Shown here piece by piece: positions 35,460 to 44,368 of a DNA stretch of 64,000 nt. The stretch's first letter is position 1. The number at the start of each line of letters is the position of its first letter. The notes beneath the pieces were generated by a model that saw nothing but the letters and a program-made list of their open reading frames with translations, did not search any database and was not told where the DNA came from. This stretch comes from an uncultured Hyphomonadaceae bacterium (GTDB taxonomy: Bacteria > Pseudomonadota > Alphaproteobacteria > Caulobacterales > Maricaulaceae). Where the stretch lies: positions 33,602 to 97,601 of the forward strand of contig CAJXPX010000013.1 of assembly GCA_913058335.1 (NCBI GenBank), in the 5' to 3' direction. The position numbers and the translations under genes were made by a program.

Positions 35460-36188
35460 ATGAGTCACGTATTCGACCCGAACCGGCTACAATTTTATCT
35501 AACTATTCCAGGCCCCTGCCCTTATTTGCCCGGACGGTTAGAGCGTAAAATCTTTACTCAACTCGATCCTCTGGACGGTCCGCACCTGAATAATTACCTG
35601 ACCCATGCGGGGTTTCGGCGTTCGCAAAATGTAATCTACAGGCCTGCCTGCGAAACCTGTCGGGAATGCCGATCCCTCAGAGTAAGAGCTTTTGAGTTTC
35701 AGCCTAATAAGAGAGACCGCCGTACTTTAAGGCGTAATGCCGATCTCTCGGCTTCGGTTGTCCCTGCTATTGCCACACATGAACAATTTGATCTTCTTAA
35801 AGACTATCTTTTGGAGCGCCATGAGACGGGAGGCATGGCCGATATGGACTTTATGCGGTACGAAATGATGGTCGAGGAATGCTCATCTGAAACCGAAATC
35901 GTCGAATACAGATTGCCAAGCGGCGCCCTAATTGCCGCTATACTTATCGACAGATTAAGTGACGGACTTTCTTTGGTTTACAGCTTTTTCTCTCCTAAGG
36001 AGCAGAAACGCTCTTTGGGGAATTTGATGATTTTGGATCAAATTAAACGCTGTTCGGGGCAAGAACTGTCTTATCTCTATCTCGGTTACTGGGTACCGGA
36101 CAGCCCAAAGATGGATTACAAAGCCCGTTTCCGTCCCTGTGAAACGCTCACTCACAGAGGGTGGGCCTTGCTCGGAGACACGGCATGA
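35460..36188 (+). CDS. bpt: Aspartate/glutamate leucyltransferase (N-degron)
   Basis: This 242-residue protein resembles Bpt/Ate-type aminoacyl-tRNA-protein transferases: GPCPYLPGRLERKIFTQLD near the start, the cysteine motif CETCRECRSLRVRA, and SLVYSFFSPKEQKRSLGN, YLYLGYWVPDSPKMDYKARF in the C-terminal half. It transfers leucine from leucyl-tRNA to N-terminal Asp or Glu, creating ClpS/ClpAP degrons. Its stop overlaps the ATG of the TRAP binding-protein gene as ATGA, an unusual coupling. Confidence 0.92.
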   Translation: MSHVFDPNRLQFYLTIPGPCPYLPGRLERKIFTQLDPLDGPHLNNYLTHAGFRRSQNVIYRPACETCRECRSLRVRAFEFQPNKRDRRTLRRNADLSASVVPAIATHEQFDLLKDYLLERHETGGMADMDFMRYEMMVEECSSETEIVEYRLPSGALIAAILIDRLSDGLSLVYSFFSPKEQKRSLGNLMILDQIKRCSGQELSYLYLGYWVPDSPKMDYKARFRPCETLTHRGWALLGDTA

Positions 36189-37333
36189 AACGCCGTGAAC
36201 TTATTGGCGGAGCCGCTGCTCTTGCCGTCGGAGCCGGTACGGTCGGGGCCTTAAAGTCCGGACAGAGCGGAGGCACGCCGATGTCCTCACAATCCGGATC
36301 TGAGCTAGCCTCTCCGGCGATTTCAAAAAACAGACGTCAATTAAGACTGGCAACCTCCTGGCCAAAAGATTTTCCAGGATTGGGGATTATGCCGGTCAAT
36401 GTCGCCAAGGCCGTACGAGAAATGACAGATGGCCGTTTAGATATTAAAGTCTATGCGGCAGGTGAACTGGTCGGCGCGATGGAATGTTTTGGCGCTGCCT
36501 CTTCGGGCGCAGCGGATATGTATCATGCGGCCGAATATTACTGGCAGGGAAAAGCAAAAGGATTTAGTTTTTTCACGGCCGTCCCCATGGGAATGACCGC
36601 AACAGAAATAATGGGCTGGGTTGACTACGGCGGAGGACAGGCTCTCTGGGATGACCTTGCTGCTGATTTTAATATTAAACCCTTTCAGGCCGGCAATACA
36701 GGCCACCAAACCGGAGGGTGGTTTAAAAGACCCATTAATTCCGCTGAAGACTTCCGCGGATTGAAGGTCAGAATGCCGGGTTTGGGCGGAGATGTTATCC
36801 GCGCCATGGGCGGAGCAGCGGTCAATATACCGGGCGGCGAGATTTACCAATCTCTTCAGTCCGGCGCAATTGATGCGACGGAATGGGTCGGGCCTTGGAA
36901 TGATCTAGCTTTCGGCTTTTACCGGGAAGCCCCGTATTATTACGGCCCGGGCTTTCACGAGCCGGGAGCATCTTTGTCACTCGGCATTAACAAACAGGTC
37001 TGGGAAAGTTTTTCGCCGTCCGATCAAGCCATCATTCGATATGCTTGCCGCAGCGCCAATGACATCAGTCTTGGTGAATATAATTTCCGAAATGCGGAAG
37101 CTCTAAGAACCCTAAAAACAGATCACGGAATTGAGCCACAGATTTTTCCGGATGACGTCTTAAAAAGTTTCGGAGAAGCCAGTCAGGCCGTTCTCGAAGA
37201 GGTAGCCCGTTCTGATGCCAAAACCGGAAAAATATATGAAAGTTTTTCAAAAGCGCTGAAGCTGGAACGACGTTGGACAGAAATCAGCGACGGGGCCTAT
37301 ATTCGCGGCCGTACTTTGTCAGGTTCGGACTAA
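36185..37333 (+). CDS. TRAP transporter substrate-binding protein (TakP-like)
   Basis: This 382-residue DctP-type protein has an N-terminal RR-containing leader (MKRRELIGGAAALAVG) suggesting Tat export. It shares TakP-like features: LATSWPKDFPGLGIMPV, GLKVRMPGLGGDVI (conserved Arg for carboxylate binding) and AIDATEWVGPWNDLAFGF. TakP-type proteins bind alpha-keto or lactate-like monocarboxylates. The ATG at 36185 overlaps bpt as ATGA. With the two following genes it forms a complete TRAP system; the substrate is inferred to be a small organic acid. Confidence 0.9.
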   Translation: MKRRELIGGAAALAVGAGTVGALKSGQSGGTPMSSQSGSELASPAISKNRRQLRLATSWPKDFPGLGIMPVNVAKAVREMTDGRLDIKVYAAGELVGAMECFGAASSGAADMYHAAEYYWQGKAKGFSFFTAVPMGMTATEIMGWVDYGGGQALWDDLAADFNIKPFQAGNTGHQTGGWFKRPINSAEDFRGLKVRMPGLGGDVIRAMGGAAVNIPGGEIYQSLQSGAIDATEWVGPWNDLAFGFYREAPYYYGPGFHEPGASLSLGINKQVWESFSPSDQAIIRYACRSANDISLGEYNFRNAEALRTLKTDHGIEPQIFPDDVLKSFGEASQAVLEEVARSDAKTGKIYESFSKALKLERRWTEISDGAYIRGRTLSGSD

Positions 37334-37336
37334 CTG

Positions 37337-38029
37337 ATGTCTTCGGGGGGAATTGACGCATTCGGCGAAGCCTTGCAATTTATAGGCTGGGCTTTTCTGC
37401 CCTTTTTGCTTTTGCCGGCCTTTGTGCTTTTAACCGGTGGAGGCAAAGCTTTCTCCAGAGCTATAATTTCCGTTATTGATCTGTTTTCCACTTTCACCGG
37501 AGAACTCATAAAATGGGTAATGCCCTTCATGGTCATCAGTGTCGTCATTGCAGTCTTTGCCCTGTCGATTTATGGAATTTCATCAATTTGGTGGGATGAA
37601 AGCGCCATCTACCTTCACGCCTTGGGCATTTGCCTTGGCGCTGCCCCGACATATCTTGCGGGAGAACATGTCAAAGTCGATATTTTTTTCGAGAAGATGC
37701 AAAACCGAGCGCGCGCACTGGTTGAAATTGGCGGCTTTTATACCCTGCTCGCACCTGTTTGTATCGTCGTCGTCTGGCGGTCCCAAAGTTTCGTTTCTTT
37801 CGCTTGGCAAAGTCTGGAAGGGTCAACGAATAGCGGCGGCATAAAAGGAATATATATATTAAAAACAGCGCTTTGTGTAATGTTTATTATGTTGTTAATT
37901 CAAGGCCTTTCCGTCGCTTTACGGGCGGCGTTGAGGCTAAGAGATAGCCAGCAGGCAGATTTTTCTCCCCATACGGATATTGCATTTCTACCCGCCTCTA
38001 TATCCGTTAAATCCAGGGCGCCGAAATGA
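37337..38029 (+). CDS. TRAP transporter small permease (DctQ)
   Basis: This 230-residue membrane protein has spans at about 15-35, 55-80, 90-110, 130-150 and 170-190, as expected of the DctQ subunit; the WWDESAIYLHALGICLG and GEHVKVDIFFEKM segments match the larger TakQ-like members. It links the periplasmic binding protein to the large permease. It starts 3 bases after the binding-protein stop and overlaps the large permease as ATGA. Confidence 0.9.
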   Translation: MSSGGIDAFGEALQFIGWAFLPFLLLPAFVLLTGGGKAFSRAIISVIDLFSTFTGELIKWVMPFMVISVVIAVFALSIYGISSIWWDESAIYLHALGICLGAAPTYLAGEHVKVDIFFEKMQNRARALVEIGGFYTLLAPVCIVVVWRSQSFVSFAWQSLEGSTNSGGIKGIYILKTALCVMFIMLLIQGLSVALRAALRLRDSQQADFSPHTDIAFLPASISVKSRAPK

Positions 38030-39603
38030 GTTTGCCGGAAATCTTGTCGCTTTTGATGTTTGCGGTTGCCTGCGGCGCTCTGATGGCAGGTTACAGCGTC
38101 GCCTTTACTCTCGCAGGGGTTTCCTTGGTGTTTGCGGCTTTGGGGGTAGCCACGGGGCAGTTTAACACGGTTTTCTTGCTCTCCATGCCAGGACGTATAT
38201 TCCCAATTTTAACTCGTGAAATCCTCATGGCTATTCCCTTATTTGTTTTTATGGGGGTGATGCTCGAAAAATCCCGGATTGCTGAAGAATTACTAGAAAG
38301 TATGGGGGAATTATTGGGTCCTCTACGCGGAGGGATGGGCGTATCCGTTATTTTTGTTGGGGCCCTCCTCGCCGCCTCCACAGGCATTGTGGGGGCCACA
38401 GTGGTGACGATGGGGCTAATATCCCTCCCAACTCTCCTGCGACGGGGCTATGACCCCGCCCTCGCCTCAGGCGCCATTGCGGCGTCGGGTACACTCGGTC
38501 AAATTATTCCGCCCTCTATTGTTCTTGTCATTCTCGGCGATCAAATCTCCAATGCTTATCAGGAAGCCCAACGAAGCTTTGGTCTAGAGAATGCAGGCGT
38601 CGTCTCCGTCGGAGATTTATTTGCCGGCGCCCTAATTCCAGGACTTATTCTGGTGGGCTGTTATGCCCTCTATATCGTCTTTGTCGCTATTAAGTCCCCG
38701 GCACGCGCGCCGGCTTATCGAAGCCAAGACTTAGATATGAGACAGGCCTTTTTAAGGTCTGTCCAATCCATGCTTCCGCCTATTTTCCTCATTATGGCTG
38801 TTTTGGGATCTATTCTCTCAGGTTACGCAACGCCAACCCGCGGGGCGGCGCTTGGGGCACTTGGGGCCGTTCTACTCGCCGGATATAAAAGAACCCAATC
38901 GCTCTTCATAAAACGTCTGATCCTGTTCGGCACTCTCGGCCTGGCCCTTCTTTTTGTGATGGATTTATTTGGCGCTGACTTGCGGCTGAATTTGCCGGAT
39001 AGATCCCTGGGATTAAGCTTTTTACTTTTGCTATCTTTTGTTTTTGCTGGCGCCGGAGCCGTTGCCGCCCTGCTAAGCTTTGGCACATTACAAAAACAAG
39101 GCGATTTAGCCCCGGTTTCTCGCTCAACACTTCATATAACCTGTATGGTTTTTCTCATTTTAATCGGCGCAACTATTTTCAGCCTCGTCTTTCGGGGGTT
39201 TGGAGGCGATGACCTTGTCGCCCACTGGCTCGAAAATGCCCCCGGGGGGCTTTGGGGCGGCTTTGCACTCGTTATGCTGGTTATGTTTGTACTCGGCTTC
39301 TTCTTGGATTTTATTGAGATAACTTTTGTTGTCGTACCGCTTGTTGCGCCGCCTTTACTCGCCGCCGGATTCGACCCTATATGGCTCGGAGTAATAATGG
39401 CGCTAAATCTTCAAACCAGTTTTCTGACCCCGCCTTTTGGCTTCGCACTCTTCTACCTTCGCGGCGTAGCGCCGCCAGAGGTCACAACAACTAAGCTTTA
39501 TAAGGGCGTCTTGCCTTTTATTGGTATTCAGGGGGTTGTGATTACTCTTGTAATTCTATTTCCAAAACTGGCAACGGCCCTCCCTCAGCAATTTTACGGA
39601 TAA
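38026..39603 (+). CDS. TRAP transporter large permease (DctM)
   Basis: This 525-residue permease has many membrane spans and the DctM hallmarks FMGVMLEKSRIAEELLESMG, AASTGIVGATVVTMG, SGTLGQIIPPSIVLVILGD and NLQTSFLTPPFGFALFYL. It is about 100 residues longer than classical DctM; the extra stretch with hydrophobic segments near residues 300-360 is the type seen in keto-acid/lactate TRAP systems. It drives sodium-coupled uptake with the two preceding subunits. Confidence 0.92.
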   Translation: MSLPEILSLLMFAVACGALMAGYSVAFTLAGVSLVFAALGVATGQFNTVFLLSMPGRIFPILTREILMAIPLFVFMGVMLEKSRIAEELLESMGELLGPLRGGMGVSVIFVGALLAASTGIVGATVVTMGLISLPTLLRRGYDPALASGAIAASGTLGQIIPPSIVLVILGDQISNAYQEAQRSFGLENAGVVSVGDLFAGALIPGLILVGCYALYIVFVAIKSPARAPAYRSQDLDMRQAFLRSVQSMLPPIFLIMAVLGSILSGYATPTRGAALGALGAVLLAGYKRTQSLFIKRLILFGTLGLALLFVMDLFGADLRLNLPDRSLGLSFLLLLSFVFAGAGAVAALLSFGTLQKQGDLAPVSRSTLHITCMVFLILIGATIFSLVFRGFGGDDLVAHWLENAPGGLWGGFALVMLVMFVLGFFLDFIEITFVVVPLVAPPLLAAGFDPIWLGVIMALNLQTSFLTPPFGFALFYLRGVAPPEVTTTKLYKGVLPFIGIQGVVITLVILFPKLATALPQQFYG

Positions 39604-39671
39604 GCCAATTCCTACTTGCAAGATTCGAGGAATAGCGGCACATTCTATACTGGAACAACCGGGGACGAATT

Positions 39672-40238
39672 ATGACCACTCTGCTCATCATTATAGGCAT
39701 CATTGCCCTTGTCGGCTTTCTTATTGTCGGGATTTACAACCGCTTAGTGGGCCTTCGCCAAACAACCAATCAGGCCTGGTCCGACATCGAAGTCCAACTT
39801 AAACAACGTCAGGATCTCGTTCCGCAACTCGTCAATACGGTAAAAGGCTATGCCTCTCACGAAAAATCTACCTTTGAAGAAGTAGTTCGCGCCCGTAGCG
39901 CGGCCGTTAACGCCAATACAGTCAAAGAACAGGCACAGGCTGAAGGCATGCTTTCTGCGGCCCTTGGAAAGCTTTTCGCTTTGGCCGAAGCCTATCCCGA
40001 GCTGAAAGCCAATACCAATTTTCTTCAACTTCAGGATCAGCTAGCTGACATAGAAAACAAAATTGCAGCCGCGCGGCGTTTTTACAATAATTCTGTTCAG
40101 GAATATAATACCGGACGCGAGCAATTTCCTGCTATTCTTATTGCCGGTCCCTTTGGGTTTGAAGAGCGTGACTTTTTTGAAGCCCCCGAGGGACGCCAAG
40201 CTTTGCAAACTCCGCCAACTGTTGATTTCAGCAGTTAA
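39672..40238 (+). CDS. LemA family protein
   Basis: This 188-residue protein has one N-terminal membrane helix (about 3-23) followed by long helices; the family pattern YNRLVGLRQTTNQAWSDIEVQLKQRQDLVPQL is present (split here: the core is VQLKQRQDLVPQLVNTV). LemA proteins are membrane-anchored and mostly uncharacterised. It lies 15 bases before an M48 protease gene on the same strand; LemA and HtpX-like proteases are frequently adjacent, suggesting joint work at the membrane. Confidence 0.92.
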   Translation: MTTLLIIIGIIALVGFLIVGIYNRLVGLRQTTNQAWSDIEVQLKQRQDLVPQLVNTVKGYASHEKSTFEEVVRARSAAVNANTVKEQAQAEGMLSAALGKLFALAEAYPELKANTNFLQLQDQLADIENKIAAARRFYNNSVQEYNTGREQFPAILIAGPFGFEERDFFEAPEGRQALQTPPTVDFSS

Positions 40239-40253
40239 GCCTTTAGCCTGACT

Positions 40254-41324
40254 GTGCTCAAATCCTACGGCCTTAAAACCCATATTTGGAATAACAATCT
40301 TCGCAGCCTTGTGCTGCTTATTTTGTTCCCGGTGTTATTGCTCTTCATGGGCTATGGTCTGATGTTGATTTGGCTTGGAATTACCACAAACAGCTCTCTT
40401 CAGAGCAGCTTTACCTATGCCGCAGATTTAATTCCCACGGCGGGTCCGATTGCGATTGGCGCCGCTCTCCTCTGGTTTACAATCGCTTTTTTCGCTCACC
40501 AAGCCCTTATCGACGCATCAACCAAAGCCCGATCCCTCACTGTGAGCGAAGAACCACGGGCTTACCGCCTTTTGGAAAACCTAGCCATCTCACGCGGAGC
40601 CACCACCCCGAAGCTCAAAGTAATCGAAACTCCGGTTTTGAATGCTTATGCCAGTGGAATAAGGGACAAAAACTACACTGTGACCCTAACGCGCGGATTG
40701 TTGAACCAGTTGGACGATGAAGAACTCGAAGCTGTTATCGCGCATGAGCTTTGTCATATTCGAAACAAAGATGTTCGAATGCTTATTATTGCTGTGATAT
40801 TTGTCGGGATTTTTGCATTTATTGGCGAAAGTGTTGTCCGCGGCATGTTTCGAACTAACTTGCCAAGGTCTAATTCACACCGACGCAGCGGCGGTGGTAA
40901 TGCGGCCATTTTGATAGTTATCGGAATTGCAATTATCGCCGTGACCTATTTAATCGCGATATTGATACGATTTTCCCTCTCAAGAAAACGCGAATATCTG
41001 GCCGATGCCGGGGCTGTGGAACTCACTAAAAATCCAGATGCCATGATCAGGGTTTTACAGAAACTATCCGGAAATGCGGAGTTGAGAAATGTCCCTGACG
41101 AAGTGAGAGAGATGGCTTTACACAATCCCCGCATTGGACTGGCTGGGCTCTTTGCGACCCACCCTCCAATCGAAAAACGCATTGAAGCCCTGATTAAATT
41201 TGGTGGGGGACGTGTCGGATCAGTGAGCCGTCCTAAGCGATACCCCGAGCCCAATACCTCCACAAAGCAAAAATCTTTCGGAAAGCGACCATCTGGAAGA
41301 AATCCTTGGTCTAGAGACCCATAA
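40254..41324 (+). CDS. M48-family (HtpX-like) membrane metalloprotease
   Basis: This 356-residue protein starts at a GTG (40254). Two N-terminal spans (about 18-42 and 60-82) precede the zinc motif HELCH at 164-168 (AVIAHELCHIRNKD) and the third ligand region KREYLADAGAVELT, with another pair of spans between them. It is a Zn-dependent protease of membrane quality control. Fifteen bases separate it from the LemA gene; the two are probably one operon. Confidence 0.9.
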   Translation: MLKSYGLKTHIWNNNLRSLVLLILFPVLLLFMGYGLMLIWLGITTNSSLQSSFTYAADLIPTAGPIAIGAALLWFTIAFFAHQALIDASTKARSLTVSEEPRAYRLLENLAISRGATTPKLKVIETPVLNAYASGIRDKNYTVTLTRGLLNQLDDEELEAVIAHELCHIRNKDVRMLIIAVIFVGIFAFIGESVVRGMFRTNLPRSNSHRRSGGGNAAILIVIGIAIIAVTYLIAILIRFSLSRKREYLADAGAVELTKNPDAMIRVLQKLSGNAELRNVPDEVREMALHNPRIGLAGLFATHPPIEKRIEALIKFGGGRVGSVSRPKRYPEPNTSTKQKSFGKRPSGRNPWSRDP

Positions 41325-41386
41325 AACAAAATAGACTTCACCTTCCCTTACTGTTATTCGATAAAAAACAAACTGGGAACATAGTT

Positions 41387-44302
41387 ATGACACTTCACAA
41401 AACGCGTATTCTTTTGGCTAGCGCAGCCGTTTCCGCCTTGTTGATTGCTTGTGGTCAATCACAGGCAAACACCACGACGACTACCGAAGAGGTGAAACAG
41501 GTTGAGAAAGTTAACCTTCCGGACGGAATCACGAAAATTGAAGAAGTAAAATCCAAGTCCGGTGATGAAGTTGTTATCCCCTATACAAAATACACTTTAG
41601 CAAATGGGCTGACAGTTGTTCTGCATGAGGACGATTCAGACCCCCTCGTGCATGTGGACATGACATATCATGTCGGATCTGGCCGAGAAGAACCGGGCCG
41701 TTCTGGTTTCGCCCACTTCTTTGAGCATATGCTCTTTCAAGGCTCCGAAAATGTGGCTGACGAACAGCATTTTAAACTAATCACAGAATCCGGCGGCACG
41801 TTAAATGGATCGACGAATGCAGACCGAACCAATTATTACCAAACCGTCCCGTCAAACCAGTTAGAAAAAATGCTCTGGTTGGAAGCCGACCGCATGGGAT
41901 ACTTCCTCAATGCAGTTACTCAGGAGGCCTTTGAAGTTCAACGCGAGACGGTAAAGAACGAACGTGGGCAGCGTTATGATAACCGCCCTTATGGCTTGCT
42001 CTTTGAGCGCGTTGGTGAAGCGATGTATCCGGAAGGACATCCCTATAGCTGGTCTACAATCGGCTATCTTGAAGATCTTGATCGCGCTGATCTTAATGAT
42101 CTAAAAAAATTCTTTGTCGAGTGGTATGGCCCGAATAATGCTGTGCTGACAATAGGCGGCGATATTGAAAAAGAACAGACTCTTGAATGGGTTAAAACTT
42201 ATTTCGGTTCAATTCCGGCGGGGCCAGAGCAAGAAAATCCGGTTTATGAACCCGTAACTTTGGATCAAGACCGTTATATTTCAATGGAAGACAATGTTCA
42301 ACTTCCCTTACTTTACATGGCATGGCCGACGGTCCACGCCAATCATCCTGATGAAGCCCCTCTGGACGTCTTGGCCAATATTATGGGACAGGGACAGACG
42401 TCCCTTCTCTATAAGAATCTGCAAAAACCAGGCCTGACTGTTCAGGCAAATGCGAGTCATGGCTGCCGCGAAATTGGCTGCACCTTTTCAATGTTCACCT
42501 TGGCAAATCCGGCCAAGGTTCAGAAGCTGAGTGATATTGAAGCGACTATACGGGACTCTCTGACGGAATTTGAAGGTCGCGGCGTTCTTGATGACGATCT
42601 TACCCGTGTAAAGGCAGATATTGTTTCCGGCTTAATTTATGGTTTGGAAAGCGTCTCCGGCAAGGTATCTCAACTCGCTGCTTATGAAACATATCGCGAC
42701 AATCCAAATGGAATTGGAGACGATATTGCCCGTTATGAAGGCGTCACCAAAGAAGATGTTTTACGCGTCTATGAGGAATATATCAAAGGCAAGTCCGCTG
42801 TAGTGATGAGCATTGTCCCTAAAGGCCAGCCGGAAATGATAACCCAAGAAGATACGTGGGAACGCTATGAGCGCACCCTTCCTGATACATCCGGCGATTC
42901 TGATGATTTCGAATGGTCCCTTCCTACAGATCCGGAAGGGTTTGACCGGTCCGTCGTGCCCCCTTCTGGAGAAAACCCGACAATTAAAGCGCCCGACACT
43001 TATGAATTTGCTATAGGGGATATGAGTGTTTTGGGAGCCCAAAATACAGAAGTGCCGACCACAACTTTACAGCTACGTATCAAAGCGGCTCAAAATTATG
43101 ATCCGCTCGAAAAAGTAGGTCTCGCCAACCTGACCGCAGGTCTGATGAATGAGGCGACAACTGAGCGGAGTGCAGAAGAAATCTCTAATGAGCTCGACAA
43201 ATTGGGATCTTCTGTTTCTTTCAGCTCGGGCGACACTTACACCACAATGACGCTTCGGACATTAACAGAGAATTTGGACGCGACCATTGCGATTGCCATG
43301 GAAAGATTATTGAAACCAAAGTTTTCGGAAGAAGATTTTGCGCGTGATAAAGACAATGCCATTCAGGGCATCCGGGCGAACAAAAAAGAAGCCAGCGTAA
43401 CCGCAAGCAATTTGTTCAATAAAATGATGTATGGCGCCGATAACCCAACGGCCTATGCGTCATCCGGCACAGAGGAAACGGTCGAAGCAATTATGCTTAC
43501 CGATGTGAAAAACTTTTACGCCTCGCATTACTCGCCTAAAATTTCCTCTGTCGTTGCTGTGAGTGATTTGGGACAAGACAGATTACAAGCGGCGCTAAAG
43601 CCTCTTACTGAGTGGACAGGTGAAGAGGTTTCCAGTGCGGAAATGAATCCCTTCCCTGAACTAAATGGCGGAACACTTTACTTCGTCGATAAACCGGATG
43701 CCGCTCAAAGCGAAATCCGAATTGGCAAACGCGCCCTACCCTATGACGCAACAGGTGAATATTACCGCGCCGGCATCATGAACTACCCCTTGGGCGCCGC
43801 CTTTAACAGCCGCATCAATCTGAACCTGCGCGAAGATAAAGGCTATACCTACGGGGCAAGATCCTTTTTTAACGGAGATGAAACAGCTGGTTGGTACCGG
43901 GCAGGGGCTGCAGTTCGGGCAGATGCAACGGCGGCCTCAATTGTCGAATTTGTAAATGAAATCAGTCAGTATCACGACACCGGAATCACGGATGAAGAAC
44001 TGACTTTCACCAAATCTGCAATCGGTCAAAGCGATGCCCGCGCTTATGAAACGCCGCGTCAGAAACTCGGATTTTTATCCCGTATGGCAACATATAATCT
44101 TGAGCCGAGTTTTGTGGATGAGCAATCCGACATTCTGCAAGGCATGACAAAGGCAGAAATTGACGCCTTGGCGGATCAACACCTAAATCTGGATGAGATG
44201 ATTATGGTAGTCGTGGGAGACAAAGCCAAACTCTATGACGAAATTGTCGAACTTGGCTATAATGTCGTTCAAGTGGATGCGAACGGAAACCTCGTAGAAT
44301 AA
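41387..44302 (+). CDS. M16-family zinc peptidase, probable lipoprotein
   Basis: This 971-residue protein has a lipoprotein signal with the lipobox ending at Cys22 (LLIAC). It contains two M16 halves: the N-terminal one has the inverted zinc motif HFFEH (110-114) and a distal Glu region FEVQRETVKNERG, and so looks active; the C-terminal half has lost that motif (LTAGLMNEATTER), as in bacterial pitrilysin-like proteins. It probably degrades peptides in the periplasm or at the outer membrane. The transcript ends at the terminator 44323-44350. Confidence 0.92.
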   Translation: MTLHKTRILLASAAVSALLIACGQSQANTTTTTEEVKQVEKVNLPDGITKIEEVKSKSGDEVVIPYTKYTLANGLTVVLHEDDSDPLVHVDMTYHVGSGREEPGRSGFAHFFEHMLFQGSENVADEQHFKLITESGGTLNGSTNADRTNYYQTVPSNQLEKMLWLEADRMGYFLNAVTQEAFEVQRETVKNERGQRYDNRPYGLLFERVGEAMYPEGHPYSWSTIGYLEDLDRADLNDLKKFFVEWYGPNNAVLTIGGDIEKEQTLEWVKTYFGSIPAGPEQENPVYEPVTLDQDRYISMEDNVQLPLLYMAWPTVHANHPDEAPLDVLANIMGQGQTSLLYKNLQKPGLTVQANASHGCREIGCTFSMFTLANPAKVQKLSDIEATIRDSLTEFEGRGVLDDDLTRVKADIVSGLIYGLESVSGKVSQLAAYETYRDNPNGIGDDIARYEGVTKEDVLRVYEEYIKGKSAVVMSIVPKGQPEMITQEDTWERYERTLPDTSGDSDDFEWSLPTDPEGFDRSVVPPSGENPTIKAPDTYEFAIGDMSVLGAQNTEVPTTTLQLRIKAAQNYDPLEKVGLANLTAGLMNEATTERSAEEISNELDKLGSSVSFSSGDTYTTMTLRTLTENLDATIAIAMERLLKPKFSEEDFARDKDNAIQGIRANKKEASVTASNLFNKMMYGADNPTAYASSGTEETVEAIMLTDVKNFYASHYSPKISSVVAVSDLGQDRLQAALKPLTEWTGEEVSSAEMNPFPELNGGTLYFVDKPDAAQSEIRIGKRALPYDATGEYYRAGIMNYPLGAAFNSRINLNLREDKGYTYGARSFFNGDETAGWYRAGAAVRADATAASIVEFVNEISQYHDTGITDEELTFTKSAIGQSDARAYETPRQKLGFLSRMATYNLEPSFVDEQSDILQGMTKAEIDALADQHLNLDEMIMVVVGDKAKLYDEIVELGYNVVQVDANGNLVE

Positions 44303-44322
44303 AAGCCGCTTAAATAAAAAGG

Positions 44323-44350
44323 AAAAGCCCCGGCTAACCGGGGCTTTTTT
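44323..44350. terminator. Strong bidirectional intrinsic terminator
   Basis: AAAAGCCCCGG, loop CTAA, CCGGGGCTTTTTT: an 11-base stem with T-run, 20 bases after the M16 peptidase stop and 18 bases beyond the convergent parC stop. The flanking A-run makes it usable from both directions. Confidence 0.9.
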
Positions 44351-44368
44351 ATGTCGTAATCTCTATTG

